This document shows, piece by piece, positions 41,885 through 49,256 of a DNA stretch of 64,000 nucleotides (positions are counted from its first letter, which is position 1; the number at the start of each line of letters is the position of its first letter). Under the pieces are notes generated by a model. That model saw only the letters and a program-made list of their open reading frames with translations. It was not told the DNA's origin and made no database searches. The stretch covers positions 108,446 through 172,445 of the forward strand of contig CAZYHC010000004.1 of NCBI GenBank assembly GCA_964646625.1, read 5' to 3'. Both the position numbers and the translations under genes were made by a program. The stretch comes from DAOULT01 sp964646625. GTDB lineage: Bacteria > Chloroflexota > Anaerolineae > CAZYHC01.

Positions 41885-43351
41885 ATGGACAAGCTGCTGG
41901 GCATTGACCTGGGCACCACCGGCTGCAAGAGTGTGGTCTGCACCGCGGCCGGCGAGATCCTGGACGAGAGCTACCTGGAATATCCCCTCATCACCCTCTC
42001 CCCGACCATGATCGAGCAGGAGGTTGAGGCCTGGTGGGCGATAACCGTGCAGGCCGTCTGCCAGGCGGTGGAGCGGGCAGACCTCGACGGCCAGGAGATC
42101 CGCGCCCTCAGCGTCAGCTCACAGGGCATTTCCTTCGTACTCCTGGACGAGAGAGGAGAGCCTTTAGGGAATTCCCTCAACTGGCTGGACACCAGGGCTA
42201 CCAGGGAAGCGGCCGAGATCCTGAACGTATATCCTGCCGAAGAACTGTTTGCCCTGACAGGCAAACGGGCCAGCGCCATGTACGTGCTGCCCAAGCTGCT
42301 GTGGCTGCGCCGTCACCAGCCGGATCGTTTCCGGCGGGCGCGGGTTTTTCTGATGGGCCACGATTATCTGCTCTACAAGCTGTGCGGGCAGTACGTGACC
42401 GACCACTCCATGGCCTGCGGCACCTTGCTCTACGACCTGCCCCGCTTAAGATGGTCGGAGGAGATGCTTTCGGCCTTCGACGTTCCCGTCGAGAAGTTGC
42501 CCCGGATCGAGTGGGCGGGCACCTCCCTGGGGCCCATCCGGCCCGAGGCGGCCAGGGAACTGGGCCTGGACCAGAGCACAGCGGTCGTGGTGGGCGGCCA
42601 GGATCAGAAATGCGCCGCCCTGGGAGCAGGTATCCGGCCCGAGCTGGCTACCGTCTCCCTGGGGACCGCTACCGCCATAACGGTATTGGCCGACCATCCG
42701 CCCATCGACCGGGCGATGCGCATCCCGGCCTCGGCCTTCGTCGTCCCGCAGTGCTGGGAACTGGAAGGGGTCATCGCCACCGCCGGGGGCAGCCTGCGCT
42801 GGTATCGGGAGACGTTTGCCCCCGCTCAGAGTTACGCCGCCCTGGACGCCGAGGCCGAGCGGTCGCCGCCCGGAGCGAACGGGGTCTTCTTCTACCCACA
42901 CCTGAGCGGGGTAGCCAGCCCTCGTTGGCAGGACACGGCCAGAGGCATTTTCCAGGGCATCAGCCTGTCCACCAACCGGGGGGATATGACCCGCAGCGTA
43001 TTGGAAGGGGTGGCCTTCCAGATACGGGAAAACGTCGAGGCGGCGGAGGACATCAGCGGGCCGGTGGAGGAGTTGATCCTTTTTGGGGGAGGGGCCAGGA
43101 GTGCTCTGTGGCGGGCCATTATCGGCGACGTGTGCGGCAAGCCCGTCACCCTGGCGGAAACAGTGGAGACGGCCTGCCTGGGAGCCTGTATCCTGGCCGG
43201 GGTGGGCGGAGGACTGTTTGCCGACTGGGAGAGCGCCCGGCAGACCCTCAGCCGCGAACAGTTGCGCCGGGAGCCAGACCCGGCCTCCGTCTCCGTTTAC
43301 GAGCCGCTTTACCGGGCTTACGTCCGGGCTGAGGATGCCCTGCTCCCCTAG
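41885..43351 (+). CDS. FGGY-family carbohydrate kinase (xylulokinase-like)
   Basis: From the ATG at 41885 the protein has 488 residues with LLGIDLGTTGCKSVVCTAAG (phosphate 1), SSQGISFVLLDERGEPLGNS, NWLDTRATREAAEI, VGGQDQKCAALGAGI (adenosine region), VSLGTATAITVLADHPPID and LILFGGGARSALWRAIIGDV. The order and length fit xylulokinase and related kinases. A TTG at 41873 inside the creatininase stop is an alternative start. A kinase at the end of an operon with an isomerase suggests phosphorylation of a keto-sugar. The strong hairpin at 43372-43400 ends the operon. Confidence 0.88.
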   Translation: MDKLLGIDLGTTGCKSVVCTAAGEILDESYLEYPLITLSPTMIEQEVEAWWAITVQAVCQAVERADLDGQEIRALSVSSQGISFVLLDERGEPLGNSLNWLDTRATREAAEILNVYPAEELFALTGKRASAMYVLPKLLWLRRHQPDRFRRARVFLMGHDYLLYKLCGQYVTDHSMACGTLLYDLPRLRWSEEMLSAFDVPVEKLPRIEWAGTSLGPIRPEAARELGLDQSTAVVVGGQDQKCAALGAGIRPELATVSLGTATAITVLADHPPIDRAMRIPASAFVVPQCWELEGVIATAGGSLRWYRETFAPAQSYAALDAEAERSPPGANGVFFYPHLSGVASPRWQDTARGIFQGISLSTNRGDMTRSVLEGVAFQIRENVEAAEDISGPVEELILFGGGARSALWRAIIGDVCGKPVTLAETVETACLGACILAGVGGGLFADWESARQTLSREQLRREPDPASVSVYEPLYRAYVRAEDALLP

Positions 43352-43371
43352 AAAAGCCGTAAAAAAGGTTT

Positions 43372-43431
43372 GGCGAGCCCTCCCCGAGGCTCGCCTTTCA
43401 ATTGATGCTTTTGCCCTCCCCAAGGCAAAGC
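43372..43431 (+). terminator. Intrinsic terminator plus second look-alike hairpin
   Basis: GGCGAGCC (43372-43379), a C-rich loop and GGCTCGCC (43388-43395) followed by TTTC form a terminator 20 nt after the kinase stop. A second hairpin, GCTTTTGCC...GGCAAAGC (43407-43431), follows at once. Both loops read CCCTCCCC then G or A and AGG, with different stem bases, so they look like two diverged copies of one element. Confidence 0.7.
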
Positions 43432-43526
43432 TCACATTTGCACCTCTACTATACCACTTCAGGGCCGATTTGCGGGTTAAGAATCGGTTGAGAAACAGTG
43501 GTGAAAGGGTAAAGATCAGGAGAATC

Positions 43527-45911
43527 ATGTTTGCTGCTATTGTTATCCTCTTTCTTCTCGTTCTCATCGTGGCCGCCTATTTCTATTTCGTCCGCCTCCC
43601 GCGGCCCAAAATAAGCGGCACGGTTCGCCTTAAAGGACTCAGCGATGAGGTGGAGGTCATCCGTGACCGCTGGGGTATCCCCCACCTCTACGCCCAGAAC
43701 CGCGACGACCTCTTCTTCGCCCAGGGTTACGTCCACGCGCAAGATCGGCTGTGGCAGATGGAACTCATGCGCCGCCTGGGGAGCGGCACCCTGGCTGAAA
43801 TCTTCGGAGAGATGGCCCTGGAAAGCGACCGCTTTGCGCGTATCGTTGGTCTTCGACGGGCCGCCGAGGCGGAGTTGGCTACGGCAGATGAAGAGACGCG
43901 CCGCGTGCTGGAAGCCTACGCCAGGGGCGTAAACGCTTTCGTTGAGAGCCACGGTCGTAAGCTGCCCCTGGAGTTCGCCCTCCTGGGCCTCAAGCCCCAA
44001 CCCTGGAAGCCCGTGGACACTGCCGCCATAGGCAAGGTTTTGGCCTGGGGGCTGTCCTGCAACTGGGAAAGCGAACTGCTGCGCGCTTCCCTCATCGCCA
44101 GGCTGGGCCAGGAGAAGGCCGCCGACCTGGAGCCCGCCTATCCCCAGGGCAACCCCACCGTGGTGCCTTTGCAGGAGGTGACGGCCCACTCCGACATCCA
44201 CGCCCTCATCCTGGAGCAGTACCGCCAGGTGCGAGGTGCCTGGCACTTCCAAAGTGCCAGGCACCTGGGTATCGGTCCGGGCAGCAACAACTGGGTGGTG
44301 GATGGGACTCGCTCCGTCAGCGGGGCCCCTCTTCTGGCCAGCGACCCTCACCTGAGTCTCCAGATGCCCTCTATCTGGTACGAAAACCACCTGGCAGGCG
44401 TTGGTTTCCAGGCCACCGGCGTCTCTCTGGCCGGCACTCCCGGCGTGGTCATCGGCCATAACGCCCGCATCGCCTGGGGGGTGACCAACGCCTTCCCCGA
44501 CGTGCAGGACCTTTACGTCGAGAAGTTCAATCCCACTAATCCCCTTCAATACGAGTTCCAGGGACAATGGGAAGAGGCCCAACTGGTGCGGGAGGAAATA
44601 CACGTCAGGGGCAGAAAAGAGCCTGTGGTCGAGGAGGTGGTCGTCACCCGACACGGGCCGCTCATCACCGGCCTCCTCAAAGACAAAGACGAAATCCAAC
44701 CCCTGGCCCTGCGCTGGGTCGGCATGGAAGGGGGGCAACTCCTGAAAAGCGTGCTTCTCCTCAACCGGGCCGCAGACTGGGGAGAGTTCGTCGAAGCCCT
44801 GCGTTTTTGGTCGGTGCCCTCTCAAAATTTCGTCTACGCCGACGTGGAGGGCAACATCGGCTTCTACATGCCGGGCCAGGTGCCCATCCGGGCCAAAGGG
44901 CTGGGGCTGGTGCCCGTTCCGGGCTGGACGGGGGAATATGAGTGGATCGGCTACGTCCCCTTCGAGGAACTGCCCCAGGCTTACAACCCCCCGGCAGGTT
45001 ACATCGCCACGGCCAACAACCGCGTGGTGGGCGACGATTACCCCTATTTCATCACCCTGGAGTGGCTGACCGGCTACCGCGCCCGACGCATCGTCGATCT
45101 GTTGACCTCCAAGGAGAAGCTATCCAGCGACGATTTTGCCCTCATGCAAATGGACCTGTACTGTATCCCCGCCGAAGAGATGGCCCCTTACCTCGCCGCC
45201 CTGGAGCCCGACGACGAAAGGAGCCGCCAGGCGGTGGAGCGCATCAAGGATTGGGACTATCGCCTGGCTGCCGACAGCGTGGCGGCGACCATCTACGAAA
45301 CCTTCCAGTATCACCTCCTGCACCTGGCCTTCGGGGAAGAACTGGGCGAACTGATGGACGGCTACCTGGGCCTGGGCCGCCTGGACACCTTTCCCATCAC
45401 CAGCTACCTGGGACGGGCCACAGCCCGCTTGCAGCAGTGGCTCGACGAGGGGCGGCTGCCGGACGAGACGCTGCTCCTGGCCCTGGAGAGGACAGTGGCC
45501 GCGCTACGAGCCGAACTGGGCGACGACATGGACAACTGGCAGTGGGGACGGTTGCACCAGGCCACTTTCGCCCACCTTCTGGGGAATGTCAAACCCCTGT
45601 ACCTCGTCTTTAACAAAGGGCCTTTCCCCGTAGGCGGCGACGCCGATACCATCTGCCAGGCCGCTTACGCTGGCTTTCCCCCAGGGCCGGTGCTGATCGG
45701 CGTTTCCTATCGGCAGATCATCGACCTGAGCGACTGGGACCGCTCGCTGGCGGTTCACACCACCGGCCAATCGGGTCAGCCGGGCAGCAAACATTACGGC
45801 GATATGATCGACCTGTGGCGGAAAGGTGAGTATCACCCCATGCTCTTCGAGAGGGCCAGGATCGAGCAGGAAGCAGAAGGCAGATTGATTTTAGCCCCCG
45901 CCTCTTCTTAG
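43527..45911 (+). CDS. Penicillin acylase family Ntn-hydrolase, membrane-anchored
   Basis: From the ATG at 43527 (AGGAG 5 nt upstream) the protein has 794 residues. Residues 3-21 form a signal anchor. VEVIRDRWGIPHLYAQNRDD and GYVHAQDRLWQMEL are typical of the alpha chain. GPGSNNWVVDG holds Ser253, the expected nucleophile exposed by self-cleavage, and ASDPHLSLQMPSIWYENHL and IAWGVTNAFPDVQDLYVEKF follow in the beta chain. A perfect 15-bp palindrome (44234-44266) encodes residues about 236-247, just before Ser253, where the spacer peptide is removed in this family. An earlier in-frame start at 43083 overlaps the kinase gene and is rejected. Substrates may be amides, lactones or N-acyl homoserine lactones. 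Confidence 0.9.
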   Translation: MFAAIVILFLLVLIVAAYFYFVRLPRPKISGTVRLKGLSDEVEVIRDRWGIPHLYAQNRDDLFFAQGYVHAQDRLWQMELMRRLGSGTLAEIFGEMALESDRFARIVGLRRAAEAELATADEETRRVLEAYARGVNAFVESHGRKLPLEFALLGLKPQPWKPVDTAAIGKVLAWGLSCNWESELLRASLIARLGQEKAADLEPAYPQGNPTVVPLQEVTAHSDIHALILEQYRQVRGAWHFQSARHLGIGPGSNNWVVDGTRSVSGAPLLASDPHLSLQMPSIWYENHLAGVGFQATGVSLAGTPGVVIGHNARIAWGVTNAFPDVQDLYVEKFNPTNPLQYEFQGQWEEAQLVREEIHVRGRKEPVVEEVVVTRHGPLITGLLKDKDEIQPLALRWVGMEGGQLLKSVLLLNRAADWGEFVEALRFWSVPSQNFVYADVEGNIGFYMPGQVPIRAKGLGLVPVPGWTGEYEWIGYVPFEELPQAYNPPAGYIATANNRVVGDDYPYFITLEWLTGYRARRIVDLLTSKEKLSSDDFALMQMDLYCIPAEEMAPYLAALEPDDERSRQAVERIKDWDYRLAADSVAATIYETFQYHLLHLAFGEELGELMDGYLGLGRLDTFPITSYLGRATARLQQWLDEGRLPDETLLLALERTVAALRAELGDDMDNWQWGRLHQATFAHLLGNVKPLYLVFNKGPFPVGGDADTICQAAYAGFPPGPVLIGVSYRQIIDLSDWDRSLAVHTTGQSGQPGSKHYGDMIDLWRKGEYHPMLFERARIEQEAEGRLILAPASS
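44234..44266. repeat. Perfect palindrome inside the acylase coding sequence
   Basis: AGGTGCCTGGCACTT (44234-44248), loop CCA, AAGTGCCAGGCACCT (44252-44266): 15 paired bases without mismatch. It keeps the reading frame and codes for RGAWHFQSARHL. It looks like a small palindromic element inserted in a tolerant site. GTGCC half-copies are also seen near 46008 and 47612. Confidence 0.75.
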
Positions 45912-45966
45912 CCACAGAGGACACAGAGTTCACGGAGGAAAAAACTTTCTCTGTGCTCTCTGTGGC
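45911..45966. repeat. Palindromic intergenic element, CACAGAG type
   Basis: GCCACAGAG at the left and CTCTGTGGC at the right are perfect 9-nt arms, with further CACAGAG-like units inside on the left and their complements on the right. It starts at the acylase stop codon and could form a long hairpin between the convergent acylase and macro-domain genes. It belongs to the same family as 37398-37464 and 52006-52065. Confidence 0.75.
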
Positions 45967-46018
45967 TTGAATCAAGGCCACAGGTTGAGTTTTTACTGCT
46001 TTGGAAGTGCCGGGCGTC

Positions 46019-46552
46019 TTATCCGAGGAGGTCTTGCAACGCCTTCTCGTACACCTGATAGGCGCTACGGCCAAAGAGCACAAAGCGCACCAGCTCGATG
46101 TCGGGGTGCTCCTTCAGGTAGTCGATAGCCGTGTTCAGGGCGATGGATGCCGCTTCGGCCATCGGGTAGCCGTAGGCCCCGGTGCTGAGGGAAGGAAAAG
46201 CCAGGCTGCGGATGCCCTTCTCCGAAGCCAGTTCCAGGCTGCTGCGGTAGGCGCTGGCTAAAAGCTCGGCCTCGCCCGCATCGCCGCCCCGATAGATGGG
46301 GCCCACGGCGTGGATGACGTAGCGGGCCTTGAGCCGTCCGCCGCTGGTGAGGCGGGCCTGGCCGGTGGGACAGCCCCCGATCTGGCGGCATTCCTCCATG
46401 ATCTGCGGCCCGCCGGCGCGGTGTATCGCCCCATCCACGCCCCCTCCCCCCGCCAGTCTGCTGTTGGCAGCGTTGACGATGGCTTCGGTGTCCTGCTCGG
46501 TGATGTCGCCCTCTACAAGCTCTAATTTTGATTGGTTGATGGTTGTTTCCAT
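46019..46552 (-). CDS. Macro-domain protein (O-acetyl-ADP-ribose deacetylase-like)
   Basis: The 177-residue protein is a single macro domain: LVEGDITEQDTEAIVNAANS (residues about 12-31), GGGGVDGAIHRAGG (phosphate loop), PTGQARLTSGGRLKARYVIH and FPSLSTGAYGYPMAEAASIA. It matches the YmdB/MacroD type in length and in the Asn-Ala-Asn and G-x-x-x-A-I-H elements. Such enzymes remove acetyl from O-acetyl-ADP-ribose or ADP-ribose from acidic residues. GGAGG lies 10 nt before the ATG. It is probably co-transcribed with the PfkB kinase (31-nt gap). Confidence 0.93.
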   Translation of the reverse strand: METTINQSKLELVEGDITEQDTEAIVNAANSRLAGGGGVDGAIHRAGGPQIMEECRQIGGCPTGQARLTSGGRLKARYVIHAVGPIYRGGDAGEAELLASAYRSSLELASEKGIRSLAFPSLSTGAYGYPMAEAASIALNTAIDYLKEHPDIELVRFVLFGRSAYQVYEKALQDLLG

Positions 46553-46583
46553 TTCTACAATAACCTCCGATTTGCTATTTATA

Positions 46584-47438
46584 TCACTGGTTTCTTTCTA
46601 TATCATCTATAGACCCTCTGAAAGGGCCGGGCTTTTCCATTTTCAGGGAAGCGACCGCGGCGGCAAAACGGCAGGCCTCTTCGGGCGAAGCCTCTAACCT
46701 TCGGCCCAGGTAGGCGGCAAAACAGGTATCCCCGCGCCCCGTCCTGCCTTTGATCTCCCTGGGGGTGAAAGGCGCCTGGTACGAGCGACGGTCGGCGTAG
46801 ACCAGAAGGCCCTGGGCGTGGGTGAGGACGATTTCGCCGGGGCCGTAGGCCGTGAGTTCCTGGACCGCTTCCAATAGATCTGTTTTGCCGGTCAATACCT
46901 CGGCTTCGGCGCTGTCCAGTTTGAGAAAATCGACGTAAGAAAGACCCTCCTCCTTCTCGGGCCAATCCCTGAGCACCAGGTCATCCCCTTCCCTCACCCT
47001 GAGAAAACCCTGAACGTCCAGGGCGATGGAATACTTCTGGGCCAGGGCCTTGAGCAGAGCAAGGGACACCTCTCCGGCTATGATGGGGACCACGGCAAAC
47101 ACCCTGGCTTCGAGGGGCGGTATATCTTCGAGGCGGAATGGCCCGGCAAACCCCAGCGGTTTACAGATCCGTCGCTCCATGTCTGGGGTGAAATAGGTGT
47201 TTTCTATGCCCGAGGTCTGCTCCGCCGGTTGGGCGAAAACCGAAACGCCCTCCGCCTTCAACTCGTCCAGCAGGACAAAATCGTCCTCCCGCAGGCGGGT
47301 GATGACCGCCACGCTGACCCCCATCCGGCGCAGGGCGATGCTCCCATAATACACCGCTCCCCCGGATGACCTCTCAGTCTGGCCGTGGTACACCAGCTTA
47401 TCTTTGGCAAAGTGGCCGATCATAGCCACGTCTACCAT
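46584..47438 (-). CDS. PfkB-family carbohydrate kinase
   Basis: The 284-residue protein has a ribokinase-like N-terminus VDVAMIGHFAKDKLV, GGAVYYGSIALRRMGVSVAV (substrate Gly-Gly region), and the PfkB signature 2 GRTGRGDTCFAAYLGRRLE, where Asp of GRGD is the catalytic base (GAGD in most relatives). It is rather short, as in archaeal-type sugar and nucleoside kinases. AAAGGAG lies 8 nt upstream of the ATG. It is driven by the consensus promoter at 47548-47576. Substrate unknown. Confidence 0.88.
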   Translation of the reverse strand: MVDVAMIGHFAKDKLVYHGQTERSSGGAVYYGSIALRRMGVSVAVITRLREDDFVLLDELKAEGVSVFAQPAEQTSGIENTYFTPDMERRICKPLGFAGPFRLEDIPPLEARVFAVVPIIAGEVSLALLKALAQKYSIALDVQGFLRVREGDDLVLRDWPEKEEGLSYVDFLKLDSAEAEVLTGKTDLLEAVQELTAYGPGEIVLTHAQGLLVYADRRSYQAPFTPREIKGRTGRGDTCFAAYLGRRLEASPEEACRFAAAVASLKMEKPGPFRGSIDDIERNQ

Positions 47439-47497
47439 TGTCTTTTTCTCCTTTGTTTACTTTATCAATGTTATATCTTCAAGAGGGGATTATGCTC

Positions 47498-47526
47498 TTG
47501 ACGAAACTCTTGTTTTGATATATAAT
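47498..47526 (+). promoter_or_regulatory. Sigma70 promoter for the propeptide/subtilase genes
   Basis: TTGACG (47498-47503), a 17-nt spacer and TATAAT (47521-47526). Transcription would start near 47533 and run right into 47713. It faces the minus-strand promoter 47548-47576 with overlapping start regions. Confidence 0.72.
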
Positions 47527-47547
47527 TATTCCGAGATTCCGATGAAT

Positions 47548-47576
47548 ATTATATGGAATTCAGGGCTTCTTGTCAA
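47548..47576 (-). promoter_or_regulatory. Consensus sigma70 promoter for the PfkB kinase / macro-domain genes
   Basis: On the minus strand TTGACA (47576-47571), a 17-nt spacer and TATAAT (47553-47548), an exact consensus match. The start would be near 47541, so RNA polymerase must cross the opposing promoter at 47498-47526. The surrounding 47439-47712 gap is AT-rich and contains no gene. Confidence 0.78.
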
Positions 47577-47712
47577 TACGGCCCAATCCGTGTCGGCTGG
47601 TTTCACAATAGTGCCAGACCCCTGAGAGCCTGCGGGGGAGCTTGACCTGTTGGGCATTAGGTGGTATTATTTGGGTGGGAGAGTTAGGGACGTTGGGAAG
47701 GAAGAAAGAGCA

Positions 47713-47973
47713 GTGGGCACCAAGGCCGATGTAATTTTAATAGAGAAACTCAAAGCGAATCCCGAGGCGGAGGTCCACCTCATCGTGCGGCTCAAAAGAG
47801 ATGCGGGGCACGACCTTAGCCGCCTGTCCGCTATGGGGCTCAGGGTGCGACATCGATTCAGGCTTACCAGGACGATAGCCGTCACCGGCCGGGCGGCTGA
47901 TTGCCTGGACTTGATAGACGAACCCTGGGTGGAGAGCGTCGAGGAAGATAAGCCGGTTACAACCATGAGCTAG
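47713..47973 (+). CDS. Stand-alone I9-like subtilisin propeptide protein
   Basis: From the GTG at 47713 (GGAAGGAAG upstream) the product has 86 residues. VHLIVRLKRDAGHDLSRLSA, GLRVRHRFRLTRTIAVTGRA and PWVESVEEDKPV follow the pattern of the peptidase inhibitor I9 / subtilase propeptide (last strand V-x-x-V-E-x-D). It has no signal peptide and no protease domain. The subtilase that follows 44 nt later has its own propeptide-like region, so this protein may act as a separate chaperone or inhibitor of it. A TTG at 47650 is an alternative start. Confidence 0.62.
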   Translation: MGTKADVILIEKLKANPEAEVHLIVRLKRDAGHDLSRLSAMGLRVRHRFRLTRTIAVTGRAADCLDLIDEPWVESVEEDKPVTTMS

Positions 47974-48017
47974 TTGAATAACATCAATAGCCATCACAGT
48001 TAGGAGGGGTATACTTC

Positions 48018-49244
48018 GTGGATAGAATCACTCGAGGTCTGGCTGAGCACTTACAAACCTGTTCTGAGGACGAGGAAGTTCCCGTCATCATCAAATATCG
48101 TGAGGGGGTGGTCGCCGCCCGCGCGGTGATCAGAGGTGTCCAACCGACTTTCCGATACTCTTTGTTTCGGGGAGCGGCAACCAGGGTCCGGGCCGGGGAT
48201 ATCGAGGCCCTCAGCCGGGAGCCCTCTATCGAGCGGGTTTACCGGGATCTGCCCGTCCACACCTGCCTCGATGTCTCGGTGCCGTTGGTCAGCGTGCCGC
48301 GAGTCTGGGAGGCCGGTTACACCGGGCGAGGCATCAAGGTCGCCGTCGTGGATACTGGTATCGACTCCGCCCATCCTGATTTCAGCGGACGCATCGCGGC
48401 CACAACCTACTTCAATGGGAGCAGCCCTGCCGACGAAAACGGACATGGTACTCACGTGGCCGGTATCCTGGCCGGTAGCGGGGCGACCAGCGGAGGACGC
48501 TACCGGGGGGTAGCGCCCGAAGCCAGTCTCTACATCGCCAGGGTTCTGGATGCTCATGGCGATGGCCTGATGAGCCACGTCATGGCTGGCATCGAATGGG
48601 CGGTAGAACAACGGGTGCAGGTTATCAACCTCTCCCTGGGCGGGGCCGGGCCGTGCGATGGCAGCGATGCCCTTTCGGAGACCTGCGATGCGGCCGTGGA
48701 AGCCGGCTACGTGGTCTGTGTCGCGGCGGGCAACGCCGGACCCGGCGCAAGTACGGTGGGCCCTCCTGGTTGTGGCCGCCTGGTCATCACCGTTGGGGCC
48801 TCCACCGACAGCGATCAGGTGGCTGACTTCTCCGGCCGGGGCCCTACCAGCGATGGTCGCACCAAACCTGACCTCCTGTTCCCAGGGGCGGGGATCATCT
48901 CCTGTCGGGCCAGAGGCACCTCTATCGGTCGTGTAATCGATGACTACCACGTTGAAACCTCGGGCACCAGCATGGCTACCCCCCACGCGGCCGGTGTGGC
49001 TGCTTTGCTCCTGGAGGCCAGAGCGAACTTGAGCCCGGCCCAGCTCAAAGATATTTTGATGAACACGGCTGTCAGCCTGGGCCTGGACGGCAACGCTCAA
49101 GGGTCGGGGCGAGCTGATGCTTACCAGGCATATCTCGGTCAGGCTGGCCCAACACCGCCGCCGCCCTCGCCGACGCCGCCCTCGCCGCCGTCATCGGCCG
49201 AAGGTTGTCGGGAACTTATCAGAAAAATTTTTCAGTCCCAGTAG
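48018..49244 (+). CDS. S8-family subtilisin-like serine protease without signal peptide
   Basis: The protein has 408 residues from a GTG with AGGAGGGG upstream. Residues 1-80 form a propeptide-like region (VPVIIKYREG to SIERVYRDLPV). The triad is Asp112 (VAVVDTGIDSAHPDF), His143 (NGHGTHVAGI) and Ser318 (SGTSMATPHAAG), with the oxyanion Asn239 (AAGN). The C-terminus is a Pro-rich linker (PTPPPPSPTPPSPPSS) with a short tail. No signal peptide is visible, so it may be cytoplasmic like intracellular subtilisins, or exported by another route. Operon partner of the 47713 propeptide protein and possibly the FHA protein. Confidence 0.9.
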   Translation: MDRITRGLAEHLQTCSEDEEVPVIIKYREGVVAARAVIRGVQPTFRYSLFRGAATRVRAGDIEALSREPSIERVYRDLPVHTCLDVSVPLVSVPRVWEAGYTGRGIKVAVVDTGIDSAHPDFSGRIAATTYFNGSSPADENGHGTHVAGILAGSGATSGGRYRGVAPEASLYIARVLDAHGDGLMSHVMAGIEWAVEQRVQVINLSLGGAGPCDGSDALSETCDAAVEAGYVVCVAAGNAGPGASTVGPPGCGRLVITVGASTDSDQVADFSGRGPTSDGRTKPDLLFPGAGIISCRARGTSIGRVIDDYHVETSGTSMATPHAAGVAALLLEARANLSPAQLKDILMNTAVSLGLDGNAQGSGRADAYQAYLGQAGPTPPPPSPTPPSPPSSAEGCRELIRKIFQSQ

Positions 49245-49256
49245 GAGTAAGTAAAC

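Noticed and set aside
43083..43526. N-terminal extension of the acylase by 148 codons
   Set aside because: It overlaps the 3' end of the FGGY kinase in another frame and crosses a terminator hairpin. The ATG at 43527 has a good ribosome site and a signal anchor.
43440..43526. Promoter directly before the acylase gene
   Set aside because: A TATACC box is present near 43450, but no -35 element lies at an acceptable distance.
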